A program made the position numbers and the translations under genes. Below the pieces are notes generated by a model. It made no database searches. It was not told where the DNA came from and saw nothing but the letters and a program-made list of their open reading frames with translations. From contig JAUVXM010000018.1 of NCBI GenBank assembly GCA_030603565.1, forward strand, positions 1 through 35,798: a stretch of 35,798 nucleotides of DNA, given 5' to 3'. Positions 9,472 through 18,384 of the stretch are shown in pieces (position 1 is the first letter of the stretch; each line of letters begins with the position of its first letter). The stretch is from Candidatus Aminicenantota bacterium. GTDB lineage: Bacteria; Acidobacteriota; Aminicenantia; Aminicenantales; Aminicenantaceae.

Positions 9472-9724
9472 CCTGAACTATTTATAAAAAATGTCGATAT
9501 GAATGATACCTTTTTTTAAATCAGTATTTTACTCTGACCTCTGCTGATATACAATTAATCATTTCGTTTTCGCTGCAATCTATATATATAATCGACATTT
9601 TTTACCTTACAGGCGAACCGATCTTACCTCATCTATTTCGTTGCAGCGGATTCGCGGTGAATTATCACAGCTTCATCCCCTGCGCCTCGTATCTGCGGCA
9701 ACCTCGACTCGTGAATAATTCACG
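9472..9724. repeat. R1/R2 composite repeat element, complete 253-bp copy
   Basis: The left end begins CCTGAACTATTTATAAAAAA (9472) and the right end, read on the opposite strand, begins CGTGAATTATTCACGAGTCG. The first 13 bases of the two ends match at 11 positions, so the element has terminal inverted repeats. Flanks are CTAA on the left and CTAT on the right, a near-match to a 4-bp target duplication. Inside, TAAAAAATGTCGAT (9485-9498) is perfectly inverted at 9591-9604, enclosing an A+T-rich core; a G+C-richer tail (9605-9701) follows. The tail is closely repeated at the right edge of the window (35704-35798). No protein is encoded. It lies between tolC and the adaptor gene. Confidence 0.75.
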
Positions 9725-9727
9725 CTA

Positions 9728-11110
9728 TTAATTGTTGCTGATCTTGTCCAGTGAATTTTTGGCATTGAGCAAAGCAGCCATAGCCTGGATATAATCAGAC
9801 TGGGACTGAAGATATTTATCATTAGCCTGGGTCAGATCCATACTGGAAGCCATGCCCTCTCTGTATTTGGTCAAAGTGACGTTATAGACTTTTTCAGAAA
9901 GAGCCATATTTTCTTTAGTATTGAGATAATTTTCATAGGCTGATTTTAGATTGACCCTGACCTTGGATGCTTCCAGGAGTATTCCCTGAGCGGTCTGTTC
10001 CCTGGCATTCCGCATCTGGTCCAGAGTAATGGCAGCCTGTTGGACCCTTGCTTTCTGAGCGCCGCTTTTAAAGATCGGAATATCAATATTTACACCAAAA
10101 AACTGGGCGCGGAACCAGTTTTCATCAAAATTAAAAAAATTGAAAGAATCACGCATGGCGCTTCGCTGATAAGTATAAAATGCGGCTACAGTAGGAAAAT
10201 ATTTGGATTTTTCATTTTTTAAGGCCAGTTCTGATAGTTTTTCCTGGGTAACAAGCAGTTTATAGTCAAGGTTGCTTTCCAGATCAAAATCAGCTTCGAC
10301 AAATTTTACAACATCCACCCGGCTGAGGATATCTTCCAATTTTTCTGTAAGTGAAATGTTTTCTTCAAGTTCTATCCCCATTTGGAATTTTAGTAAGTTA
10401 TTGGCAATTTCCTTCTGTCTGCTGATGGCCTGGAGGCTGTTTTTTAACTTTGTGGCCGAAATCTGGAGCAGGTCTACATCCGTCTCTTCCACAAAGCCCT
10501 CTTTGTAGATTTCCCTTATCTCATATAAGGTCTTTTCCAAATTCTCCAGATTTGCTTTAAGGATCCTTTCACTTTCTTCCGACACCAGAATCAGATAGTA
10601 AGTGCTGGTTACGGTTTCCTTAACATCAAGCTGCGTCTGTTCCAAGCCCTGGTCAGCCAGCCGGCGGTAGATCGATGCGGTCTTGAGGCCGACGAAATAA
10701 CTGCCGTTAAAAATAAGCTGCTGCACTGTAATGTTGAAATTGGCGGTGTGCTGGGTGCCGAACTGGACCGGAATTTTTTCTTCAAATTTCCCTTCAAAAA
10801 AATTTGGGATCAGAATAGTTGCCAGCTCCAGGTTGTTCATATAGCTTATACCTGAGCTGACCTGGGGCAAGCCTGAAGCAATGGTTTCTTTTAGCTTTTT
10901 TTGGGCCGCAGCCACATCCAGCTTGGATTTTCTTATGTTATAGCTGTGCTGAACCGCATACTGCTGGGCGGATATCAGGCTGAAGGGTTTTATTCCCTTT
11001 TTTTCGACCTGGCCAGCATAAATAGCAGCACCGGATATTACTAATGCTAAGCACAGAAAACAAATCAGATGATTTCCAATCGATAATCGGTGTCTTGCTT
11101 TGTGCATCAT
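9728..11110 (-). CDS. TolC-family outer-membrane efflux channel protein
   Basis: A 460-residue protein with an N-terminal signal peptide (hydrophobic LICFLCLALVISGAAIYA, cleavage after AIYA). The rest is the two-fold repeated outer-membrane efflux (OEP) domain of long amphipathic helices and short strands: SAQQYAVQHSYNIRKSKLDV starts the first repeat, and the second repeat ends with YREGMASSMDLTQANDKYLQ and AMAALLNAKNSLDKI. The length is normal for TolC relatives. AAGGAAAAA precedes the ATG pair at 11105-11110. It is the first gene of the minus-strand efflux cluster; its stop codon sits 3 bp from the end of the repeat element that separates it from the adaptor gene. Confidence 0.92.
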   Translation of the reverse strand: MMHKARHRLSIGNHLICFLCLALVISGAAIYAGQVEKKGIKPFSLISAQQYAVQHSYNIRKSKLDVAAAQKKLKETIASGLPQVSSGISYMNNLELATILIPNFFEGKFEEKIPVQFGTQHTANFNITVQQLIFNGSYFVGLKTASIYRRLADQGLEQTQLDVKETVTSTYYLILVSEESERILKANLENLEKTLYEIREIYKEGFVEETDVDLLQISATKLKNSLQAISRQKEIANNLLKFQMGIELEENISLTEKLEDILSRVDVVKFVEADFDLESNLDYKLLVTQEKLSELALKNEKSKYFPTVAAFYTYQRSAMRDSFNFFNFDENWFRAQFFGVNIDIPIFKSGAQKARVQQAAITLDQMRNAREQTAQGILLEASKVRVNLKSAYENYLNTKENMALSEKVYNVTLTKYREGMASSMDLTQANDKYLQSQSDYIQAMAALLNAKNSLDKISNN

Positions 11111-11606
11111 TTTTTCCTTAACCTAACTCGTTGGTTTAACAATGAAACTGATTAGTTTTATTTTAAAACTGAAGGGTCACAATAGCACAGTCTTGGTTCC
11201 CTGTCAACCGCTTTCAAATCAAGGGAGATCCATCAATTTTTTCCATACAAAAAGATATAAGGCATGGACACGGGTAAGTCCCTTCGAAAGACAGGGATTT
11301 CCCCCAGCGTGAGAAATCCCTTCCTAGTCCTCGCAACGCTCCCCTTTAGATTCTCTCAAGGAACCATGCCCGACCATTTTGCAGACCTGATCCGTATCCA
11401 AGGAGACCGCCTCTTTATCCTAGACAAGCTTCGGCGTATGCAGCCCATGAGTACAAAATCCAATAAAAGTGAACTTCTCCTAAACACGGCCCATCCTCCA
11501 GCTAATATACTCTTAATTTCATTGACTGGGCAATTTCTATATGATAAAAATCATTTAGCCTTAACAATTCATAAAAAGTACAGATATGTATGATAGGAGA
11601 GAAACA
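11111..11606. other. 496-bp divergent intergenic region holding a diverged R3 repeat
   Basis: This region separates the divergent tolC and metallo-hydrolase genes, so it must contain both promoters. An open frame at 11264-11593 (109 codons) exists, but I do not regard it as a gene: it has no ribosome site, no recognisable domain, and much of it lies in repeat-like DNA (about 11270-11400, listed separately). Confidence 0.5.
11270..11400. repeat. R3 repeat, diverged third copy (R3-C)
   Basis: The arms GGGATTTC (11294-11301) and GAAATCCC (11313-11320) pair perfectly around a loop containing CCCCAGCGTG, the same loop as in the R3 copies at 18.7 and 27.6 kb but with a different stem sequence. The following CGCTCCCCTTTAGATT...AAGGAACCATGCCCG region aligns with CGCTCTCTTCTCCTTAAAGG...AGAACCAGGCCCG of the 27.6-kb copy. 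The right end (GACCTGATCCGTATCC) recalls GACCTGATTCTTGCTT. It is similar but clearly older or more divergent. Confidence 0.5.
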
Positions 11607-12467
11607 ATGAGATTTAAATTCAAATTAATTTCTATCCTGGTTCTTATTTTTGTGCTTATATCACCATCTTTTGCTCAGCAAAGAGAAGCCCCGCCTGTTG
11701 AGTTTTTAAAAATATCAGATAATCTCTACGAGATCCACGGAGGCAGCGGCGCCAACGGCGGATTGTATATTGGTGATAATGGCACACTTGTGATCGATGC
11801 TAAAATGAACAAAGAGTCCGTTAACCAGGTTCTTGCCGGGATTAAAAAAATTACTGATAAACCAGTCAAGTATCTTGTAAACACTCACAGTGACGGCGAT
11901 CATGTTAATGGAAACAGGTTTTTTCCGGAAAACGTTATTATTGTCGCGCATAAAAACTGCCGGAAGGAATTTTTTCACACTCAAAGAGACGGTTCAGCTT
12001 CCAAGTGGAGCAGTACTGAATTAGCCCCATTTGTCCCTTCTGTTACATTTAAAGATAAAATGGACATTTACCTGGGCACAAAAAAGGTCGAACTATGGTA
12101 TTTCGGCAAGGGCCATACTACCGGAGATATTGTTGTTTATTTTCCTGAAGAAAAAACCGCATTTGTCGGCGACCAGATCTTTATAGGCAGGGCTCAGCTT
12201 ATCCACGCTTATAAAGGCGGAAACTCATTTGCTCACGTAAAAACACTTGCAAAAATGCTTTCCACCCTTGACGCCAAAAAGTTCTGCAGCGGTCATGCAG
12301 ATGTTATCGGCCGCGAAGCTGTAAAAAAGCACATTAAAGAAATGGTGACTCTGCAGGATAAGGTAAAAGATCTGAAATCTCTGGGGAAAAAACTTGGGGA
12401 AATAAAAGCTAAATTCAATGAAAACGAATCCCGGCTTATCGAGGCGATCTACAACGAGATAAAGTAA
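11607..12467 (+). CDS. Secreted metallo-beta-lactamase-fold hydrolase
   Basis: A 286-residue protein. The start at 11607 is preferred because GGAGAG lies 6-7 bases upstream and it gives a clean signal peptide (FKLISILVLIFVLISPSFA, cleaved before QQREAPP). Family pattern: GGSGANGGLYIGDNGTLVID, then NTHSDGDHVNG near residues 92-100 in the place of H-x-H-x-D-H, GKGHTTGDIVVYFPE with the third metal-site His, FVGDQIF with the bridging Asp, and SGHAD with the last His. The middle His of the metal motif is replaced by Asp (H-S-D-G-D-H). It is therefore a periplasmic MBL-fold enzyme whose substrate cannot be named. It stands alone: tolC diverges upstream, and the symporter converges downstream. Confidence 0.82.
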   Translation: MRFKFKLISILVLIFVLISPSFAQQREAPPVEFLKISDNLYEIHGGSGANGGLYIGDNGTLVIDAKMNKESVNQVLAGIKKITDKPVKYLVNTHSDGDHVNGNRFFPENVIIVAHKNCRKEFFHTQRDGSASKWSSTELAPFVPSVTFKDKMDIYLGTKKVELWYFGKGHTTGDIVVYFPEEKTAFVGDQIFIGRAQLIHAYKGGNSFAHVKTLAKMLSTLDAKKFCSGHADVIGREAVKKHIKEMVTLQDKVKDLKSLGKKLGEIKAKFNENESRLIEAIYNEIK

Positions 12468-12499
12468 ATCCGGCAAGAAATCGCCCAGCGTCTAATCTT

Positions 12500-14302
12500 T
12501 TAACCTGGATTATTCACGACTCGAAGTTTTTTCCAGGTTTTTGTCAGTAAGAATATCGCTGCTGCTGCAACTACTGACAGAATAAAGGCAAGAGTATTTT
12601 TACCGTATATCCAATAGCCGACAGCAAAAAGCACACTGTAAACTGCAAAGCATCCCAATACCATACAAAGTATTCCGGCGGGAACATCCCAGCTCTTTCC
12701 AGGAGTTTCAACCGAATCATTATCTTTTTCCGCCTGTTCTATCACTTTTTTCCACCCAGGCCCGCCCGGTTTTACCAGCCGGCAAAATGAACGAAGCGTC
12801 TTAGTTTCTGAGGGACTTGTTATAAAAGTTACTGTTATCCAGCAGACCGTTGTTACAGCTACTCCCAGGAGCAGCTGCACGTGGGAGGAGATCTCCGGCA
12901 GCCCGGTTAAAGGGTGCAAAATCTGGAGATATACTGCAACTGAAAACGAAACTACCATAGCAGTTATTTCACTGAAAGGATTTATCCTCCACCAGAACCA
13001 GCGCAGGATAAAAAGCAGGCCTGTCCCGGCTCCGATCTGAAGCAGGATGTTGAAAGCCTGCAGGGCATTTCTCAGCAATAACGCCACTAAGCTGGCCAGG
13101 ACCATTAAAGAAACCGTAGAGATCCGGCCAACCCGGACCTGTCGTTTATCACTGGCTTCAGGGTTAATAAAGCGTTTGTAAAGATCATTAACAATATACG
13201 ATGAACCCCAATTCAGATGTGTCGAAATAGTAGACATAAAGGCCGCAACAAGAGAGGCCACCACCAGGCCGAGCAATCCCCGGGGCAGGAATGTCAGCAT
13301 AGCCGGATATGCCATGTCATGCCGGATAACACTGGGGTCTACATGCGGGAAGGCAGCCCTTAAAGCCTCAAGATTAGGAAAAACAACAAGGGAACACAGG
13401 GCAACAATAATCCAGGGCCAGGGCCGCAGAGCATAATGGGTCGCATTAAACAGCAAAGTCGCTTTTATGGCATGTTTTTCCGTTTTAGCCGACAGCATGC
13501 GCTGGGCGATATAGCCGCCTCCGCCTGGCTCTGCCCCGGGATACCAGACACTCCACCATTGAACGGCCAGGGGGAGTATCAACAAAGGGATCAAAGCTTC
13601 TAAATTAGAAAAATCAGGCAGGATATTCAGCTTGGAAACCACAGCCTCATTGGTTAAAAGACTGTTTAGGCCTCCAACCTGAGGAAGCCGTACTGCTACA
13701 ATGGCTGCCCCGATCGCCCCCACCATAGCTATTCCAAACTGAAAAAAATCGGTTATTAATACCCCGCGCAGTCCCCCTAAAGCACTGTATGATACCGTAA
13801 CCAGAGATGCTATCAGCAGGGTCTGAACAGGGGTGAGTTTTAACATAACACCCCCGATTTTGATAATAGCCAGGGAAACTGTTGCCATTATCATAATGTT
13901 AAAAAACACTCCCAGGTAAATGGCCCTGAAACCCCGCAAAAAAGCAGCGGCCTTTCCACTGTAGCGCAGCTCATAAAACTCAAGGTCAGTAAGTACCTGG
14001 GAGCGGCGCCACAGCTTGGCATAAACAAATACTGTAAGCATTCCCGTCAAAAGAAAGGCCCACCACACCCAGTTTCCGGCAACCCCATTCTGCCTGACAA
14101 TATCGGTCACAAGATTGGGAGTGTCACTGGAAAATGTGGTCGCCACCATGGAAACTCCCAACAGCCACCACGGCATATTTCTCCCGGATAAAAAGAACTC
14201 CTCAGAGCTTTTCCCGGCTTTTTTTACAACCGCCAGACCGATTATTAAAGAAACTACAAAAAAACCAATAATAAAGGCCCAGTCGATCGCTTGTAATGGC
14301 AT
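12500..14302 (-). CDS. Sodium:solute symporter (SSS family)
   Basis: A 600-residue inner-membrane transporter with about 13-14 hydrophobic helices. Family features include KSSEEFFLSGRNMPWWLLGV after TM1 with the unwound segment, SALGGLRGVLITDFFQFGIA (SSS signature, TM5-6 region), and AFMSTISTHLNWGSSYIVND with Ser/Thr residues of the sodium site. It couples sodium entry to uptake of an organic solute; the substrate cannot be read from sequence. AAGGACGG precedes the ATG at 14302. The last eight codons (LRVVNNPG) and the stop lie within an R2 repeat end at 12504-12526, so the C-terminus appears to have been created by the repeat. Confidence 0.9.
   Translation of the reverse strand: MPLQAIDWAFIIGFFVVSLIIGLAVVKKAGKSSEEFFLSGRNMPWWLLGVSMVATTFSSDTPNLVTDIVRQNGVAGNWVWWAFLLTGMLTVFVYAKLWRRSQVLTDLEFYELRYSGKAAAFLRGFRAIYLGVFFNIMIMATVSLAIIKIGGVMLKLTPVQTLLIASLVTVSYSALGGLRGVLITDFFQFGIAMVGAIGAAIVAVRLPQVGGLNSLLTNEAVVSKLNILPDFSNLEALIPLLILPLAVQWWSVWYPGAEPGGGGYIAQRMLSAKTEKHAIKATLLFNATHYALRPWPWIIVALCSLVVFPNLEALRAAFPHVDPSVIRHDMAYPAMLTFLPRGLLGLVVASLVAAFMSTISTHLNWGSSYIVNDLYKRFINPEASDKRQVRVGRISTVSLMVLASLVALLLRNALQAFNILLQIGAGTGLLFILRWFWWRINPFSEITAMVVSFSVAVYLQILHPLTGLPEISSHVQLLLGVAVTTVCWITVTFITSPSETKTLRSFCRLVKPGGPGWKKVIEQAEKDNDSVETPGKSWDVPAGILCMVLGCFAVYSVLFAVGYWIYGKNTLAFILSVVAAAAIFLLTKTWKKLRVVNNPG
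12504..12526. repeat. R2 solo repeat end, overlapping the symporter 3' end
   Basis: CCTGGATTATTCACGACTCG followed by AAG; the same 23-bp unit as at 28770-28792 apart from two substitutions, and as the inverted right end of the composite element at 9702-9724. Flanked on the left by TTAA. Read on the minus strand it encodes the last residues of the symporter and is followed directly by its TAA stop. Confidence 0.65.
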
Positions 14303-14380
14303 GATCCGTCCTTGTTAATACAAGCAAGATTATTTCACAGGTATCAGTTCAATGCAAACCTGAAAATCAGGTTATACATT

Positions 14381-14402
14381 CTGAATTATTCACGAGTCGA
14401 GG
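14381..14402. repeat. R2 solo repeat end upstream of the methionine/folate operon
   Basis: CTGAATTATTCACGAGTCGA followed by GG, a 22-bp match to the R2 unit. It lies between the divergent symporter (14302) and methyltransferase (14521) genes, in their shared promoter region. The inner part TGAATTATTCA is nearly self-complementary, as would suit an operator, but no regulator is known. Confidence 0.6.
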
Positions 14403-14520
14403 CTAAATAAAAACAATAATTATTTCAAGTTAGCATGTATATATGATTTTTGTTATCATAAACGAAACCAAGACAAGATCTGCTGTAACAATACGACATT
14501 AAAGCAGGCAGGAGTAGAAA

Positions 14521-16353
14521 ATGAGAAAACCATTCTTAGAATTTGTAAAAGACAATATCGTGCTTATGGACGGGGCTATGGGTACAGAGATCTATACCCG
14601 TGGGATTTTTATCAACACCTGTTATGATGAATTAAACCTGACAAATCCCAATCTTATCAAAGAAATCCACAGGTCATACATAAAAGCCGGGGCAGACTTG
14701 ATCGAGACAAATACTTTCGGTGCGAATCGAAGAAAACTGCAAAAATACGGGCTGGAAAAAGAAATCCAGGCAATTAATTATCGGGGCGCAAAAATCGCCC
14801 GGGAAATCGCCGGCAAAGAAATCTATGTGGCAGGCTCCATTGGGCCCCTGGAAGAACGTTTGGAGCCTTGGGGAGTTCTTTCCGAGCAGGAGGCAAGAGA
14901 AATATATCAGGAACAGGCGAAGCCTCTCATTGACGGCAGTGTAGATGTTCTCTCGCTTGAAACTTTTTCCGACCTTCATCTTATGCAGCAGGCAATTATA
15001 GGGATAAAAGAAATATTTGATATTCCCCTTATTGCCCATATGACCATAGGAGACGACGGAAATTCTCTGTTTGGAACACCGCCGGAACGCTTGGCCATAA
15101 AAATGAAAGAATTCGGAGCAGACATAGTGGGGCTCAACTGCAGCGTGGGACCAAAAGTCATGCTGGAAGCAGCAACGAAAATGGTTTCTGCTGTACATAT
15201 CCCAGTAAGTGTAATGGCAAACGCCGGAATCCCCCAAAATGTTGCCGGGAGGAACATTTACTTAGCCTCAGCAGAGTATTTTGCTGAATATGCCCGGCGC
15301 TTCGCCCAGGCCGGAGTTCAGATCATTGGCAGCTGCTGCGGAACAAATGCAGAGTACACAAGAGAGATGGGAAAAGCGATCCTATCAATTCAGCCAAGAA
15401 AGCGAGTGCACCAGGCAGTCAAAGCCTCTCTGGAGGCAAAATATAAACAGGCCGTCCCTACCCGGGACAGATCGGAATTTGCCCGCAGCATATGTGACAA
15501 AAAATTTGTTACTTCAGTAGAAATTGTACCCCCACGGGGAATAACTGCCTTCAAACCCGTTGAACAAGCAAAACGACTGCGTGAAGCAGGTGTTGATGCT
15601 GTAAATATTCCGGACGGCCCCAGAGCGCTTTCCCGTATGGGGGCAGGTTATCTATCACTAATTATTCAGGAGCAGGCAGAAATAGAAGTGATCCAGCACG
15701 TTGCCTGCCGCGACCGGAACTTACTCGGCATGGTAGGCGATCTGCTTGGGGCATATGGGACAGGAATAAAAAACCTCCTGCTAATTACAGGCGACCCTCC
15801 AAAAATGGGGACTTACCCTGACGCAACTGCCGTATTTGACGTCGATTCCATCGGATTGACAAATGCGGTTTTCAGTTTAAACTGCGGCAAAGACCTGGGA
15901 GGAAATCCTTTGAAAGATCCCACCGGCTTTTTCATCGGTGTAGGCGCCAATCCCGGGGCAGTCAACCTTGATTATGAAATAAGCCGCTTTGAATGGAAGG
16001 TAAAGGCCGGAGCCCAATTCGCCATCACTCAACCTGTCTTTGATATCAAGATGTTCCACAATTTTATGAAACGGATCGAACATGTAAAAATACCAATAAT
16101 CGCCGGCATATGGCCGCTGTACAGTATTCAAAACGCTGAATTTTTAAACAATGAAGTCGCCGGGGCTCAGGTTCCCCGGATGATCATAGAGCGTATGCGG
16201 GCTACTAAGAGTAAAAACGAAGCACGGTCATTAGGTATTCAGATAGCCCGTGAAATATTAGCAGAGTTAAAACCATATATAGCCGGGGCTCAGGTATCAA
16301 TGCCCTTTGGAAAGATAGACATACCGCTTAAAGTACTGAAAGACATCCTCTAA
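14521..16353 (+). CDS. Bifunctional homocysteine S-methyltransferase / methylenetetrahydrofolate reductase
   Basis: A 610-residue fusion of YitJ type. Residues 1-300 are the homocysteine methyltransferase barrel: LMDGAMGTEIYTRGI, ETNTFGANRRKL, and the zinc ligands in GLNCSVGP (Cys near 206) and GSCCGT (near 270-272). Residues about 325-610 are the FAD-dependent 5,10-methylene-THF reductase barrel: SVEIVPPRG, NIPDGPRALSRMGA, LLITGDPPKMGTYPDAT, and FAITQPVFDIKMF. One chain thus reduces methylene-THF and transfers a methyl group to homocysteine, or reduces folate C1 units for other methyl acceptors. GGAG lies 7-10 bases before the ATG. The downstream membrane protein begins 3 bp after the stop, so the two are co-transcribed. 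Confidence 0.93.
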   Translation: MRKPFLEFVKDNIVLMDGAMGTEIYTRGIFINTCYDELNLTNPNLIKEIHRSYIKAGADLIETNTFGANRRKLQKYGLEKEIQAINYRGAKIAREIAGKEIYVAGSIGPLEERLEPWGVLSEQEAREIYQEQAKPLIDGSVDVLSLETFSDLHLMQQAIIGIKEIFDIPLIAHMTIGDDGNSLFGTPPERLAIKMKEFGADIVGLNCSVGPKVMLEAATKMVSAVHIPVSVMANAGIPQNVAGRNIYLASAEYFAEYARRFAQAGVQIIGSCCGTNAEYTREMGKAILSIQPRKRVHQAVKASLEAKYKQAVPTRDRSEFARSICDKKFVTSVEIVPPRGITAFKPVEQAKRLREAGVDAVNIPDGPRALSRMGAGYLSLIIQEQAEIEVIQHVACRDRNLLGMVGDLLGAYGTGIKNLLLITGDPPKMGTYPDATAVFDVDSIGLTNAVFSLNCGKDLGGNPLKDPTGFFIGVGANPGAVNLDYEISRFEWKVKAGAQFAITQPVFDIKMFHNFMKRIEHVKIPIIAGIWPLYSIQNAEFLNNEVAGAQVPRMIIERMRATKSKNEARSLGIQIAREILAELKPYIAGAQVSMPFGKIDIPLKVLKDIL

Positions 16354-16356
16354 AGA

Positions 16357-17163
16357 ATGCTAAAAATATTAAGCATCCCGCTTACAATCTTGGCATACTC
16401 CCTTCTTTCAACAGGATTTATTCTTATGAAAAAGGGAATCAACTGGATTGGGCATAAGGGGAAAAAAGACAAACCATATTTCAGAGATCTATTTACCTGG
16501 ATCGTAGGTTTTTTACTTATAAATTTATATATCGTCCCCAATACAATTGCCCTAAAATCCCTTGACCCTCATATTGTCTCTGCCATGGCCGGATGGGGAG
16601 TCATAGTTTTGGTGTTTCTTTCAAAAATTATACTGGGAGAAAAACTCTTCCGCTCAGATTATTATTTTACTCTATTGATCTTCATATCCATAGTTATTCT
16701 GAATGTTTTCGAATATCAAGAAGCCGGGGAAAGGGTTAATACAGCATTTTTAATAATTTCAGCTTCCCTGCCTTTTTTGCTATTTATACCGGCTTTTATA
16801 AAGACTTTCAGCAAAAAAACAAGGGCTCTTCTCTTCGCTGCTGTTTCCGGAATCAGCACGGGTATGATAATCGTCACCTTAAAAGTCGTAGTTTCTGACT
16901 CGGGATTTTTCATTAGGGAATATTTTTCTTCGCCCCACTTCTACTTGTATCTTCTCTTCTCGATCACTGCTTTTTTTAGCCTGCAGATAGCCTATAAGAT
17001 GGGATTGATGATGATCGTAGGCCCGGTTCAATATTCCGCTGCAATAATCTATCCAGCGCTCTGTTCTTTTCTCATATTCGGTAATCATATCCACCCTGTT
17101 CAGCCTTTTGCTATCACCGCAGTAATTTTTTCAGTAACAACAATCCTAAAAAAACATAAGTAA
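16357..17163 (+). CDS. EamA/DMT-like integral membrane protein
   Basis: A 268-residue protein, hydrophobic throughout, with about 9-10 predicted helices arranged in two similar halves, typical of drug/metabolite-type (EamA-like) transporters. The two halves are about residues 1-125 and 130-268; GWGVIVLVFLSKIILGEKLF in the first half and ALCSFLIFGNHIHPVQPFAI in the second are the usual 'helix then GE/GN loop' ends. There is no signal peptide beyond TM1. It starts 3 bp after the bifunctional methyltransferase gene and has no strong ribosome site of its own, suggesting translational coupling; a role in moving a methionine or folate-related metabolite is possible but unproven. Confidence 0.7.
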   Translation: MLKILSIPLTILAYSLLSTGFILMKKGINWIGHKGKKDKPYFRDLFTWIVGFLLINLYIVPNTIALKSLDPHIVSAMAGWGVIVLVFLSKIILGEKLFRSDYYFTLLIFISIVILNVFEYQEAGERVNTAFLIISASLPFLLFIPAFIKTFSKKTRALLFAAVSGISTGMIIVTLKVVVSDSGFFIREYFSSPHFYLYLLFSITAFFSLQIAYKMGLMMIVGPVQYSAAIIYPALCSFLIFGNHIHPVQPFAITAVIFSVTTILKKHK

Positions 17164-17415
17164 ACTAATACTAGTTGCTGAAAGGCCATCATTTCCGCTA
17201 TTAAAGTAGCTCCACTTCACTAGGCTACTGAGGTAAAAATTGAAAGAATTTATTTAATTTGCAATATTAAGAGTAAATAATTTTTCAGATTTGAGAGAAA
17301 GCACCCCCATATCCGTGATGGCTTATCTTTATTCTGAAGAAGAAAACATTGGGGAAAGGAAATAAATATGCTTACGATTTGAGAATATTGTTTAATTGAA
17401 AACGTCATTTATGAT
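17164..17415. other. 252-bp A+T-rich intergenic region with a possible gene remnant
   Basis: An open frame at about 17259-17366 on the plus strand reads FSDLRESTPISVMAYLYSEE and ends in a stop after NIGERK. It has protein-like composition but no start with a ribosome site, so it may be a relic of a small gene once linked to the restriction-modification locus. The region also holds the methyltransferase promoter. Nothing else is evident. Confidence 0.3.
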
Positions 17416-18384
17416 ATGATAGAAAAAACTTTAATGCTTAGGAAAATAAATATCTCAAAAAATTTTCATCTTAACAATCATGCTGTAGTTTACAATGGGA
17501 ACTGTCTAGATTTACTAAAAGAAATCCCAGACGGTTCAATACAGCTTATCGTAACTTCACCGCCTTATAATATTGGGAAAGAATATGAAAAAAAACTAAA
17601 ATTAAAAAGCTATCTTGCACAGCAAGCAAGAATCATAAAAGAATGTACAAGAACTCTATCTGGAAGCGGGAGTATTTGCTGGCAAGTTGGGAATTATGTT
17701 GACAAGGGATCAATCATACCTCTTGACACTGTTTTATATCCAATTTTCCAGGATTTTGGCCTAAAAATGCGTAACCGCATTATTTGGCACTTTGAACACG
17801 GATTGCACTGTTCGAAAAGATTTTCTGGGCGATACGAAACAATAATTTGGTTTACAAAATCAAATGATTATGTTTTTAATCTTGATCCAGTCCGTATACC
17901 TCAAAAATATCCAGGAAAAAAACATTTTAAAGGCCCCAAAGCTGGTCAGTACTCATGTAATCCATTAGGTAAAAATCCAGGAGATATTTGGGTAATTCCA
18001 AACGTAAAGAGTAATCATGTTGAAAAAACAGAACATCCTTGCCAATTCCCAGTAGAATTAATTGAACGATTAGTACTTTCTATGTCCTATGAGGATGATT
18101 GGGTATTAGATCCTTTTCTTGGGGTAGGAACGTCAATAATCGCAGCAATTCGACATGGTCGTCGCGGTGTTGGTGCAGAAACAGTAACAAAGTATGTTGA
18201 CATTGCTAAAAATCGAATTCAGCAGGAGGTCAACGGCACTTTGAGGACCCGCCCCATGAATAAGCCAGTATATAATCCGAGTCAAGCTGGAAATCACATA
18301 ACGACAGCACCTTGGGACAAAAAAACAGCTGCTGTGCAAAAGAGTCTATTAAAACAGGAAGAAGTGAAGTCTGCAACAAAATGA
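17416..18384 (+). CDS. Site-specific DNA methyltransferase, beta class, probably N4-cytosine
   Basis: A 322-residue amino-methyltransferase. The catalytic motif IV TSPPYNIGKEY is near residue 47 and the SAM-binding motif I DPFLGVGTSIIAAIRHGRRG near residue 231; this IV-before-I order defines the beta class. S-P-P-Y is the usual catalytic form in N4-cytosine enzymes. FEHGLHCSKRFSGRYETIIW and NPGDIWVIPNV are typical conserved blocks. The following restriction-enzyme remnant belongs to the BstYI/BglII family (RGATCY/AGATCT), so the methylated site is probably of that type (inference from the partner). No ribosome site is obvious at 17416; the body from residue about 20 is certain. Its stop overlaps the remnant start by 4 bp. 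It is A+T-rich compared with neighbours, as expected of a mobile R-M locus. Confidence 0.88.
   Translation: MIEKTLMLRKINISKNFHLNNHAVVYNGNCLDLLKEIPDGSIQLIVTSPPYNIGKEYEKKLKLKSYLAQQARIIKECTRTLSGSGSICWQVGNYVDKGSIIPLDTVLYPIFQDFGLKMRNRIIWHFEHGLHCSKRFSGRYETIIWFTKSNDYVFNLDPVRIPQKYPGKKHFKGPKAGQYSCNPLGKNPGDIWVIPNVKSNHVEKTEHPCQFPVELIERLVLSMSYEDDWVLDPFLGVGTSIIAAIRHGRRGVGAETVTKYVDIAKNRIQQEVNGTLRTRPMNKPVYNPSQAGNHITTAPWDKKTAAVQKSLLKQEEVKSATK

Noticed and set aside
11264-11593. A 109-codon open frame upstream of the metallo-hydrolase gene
   Set aside because: It has no ribosome site, domain or signal; much of it is diverged R3 repeat, and it overlaps the start region of the real gene.
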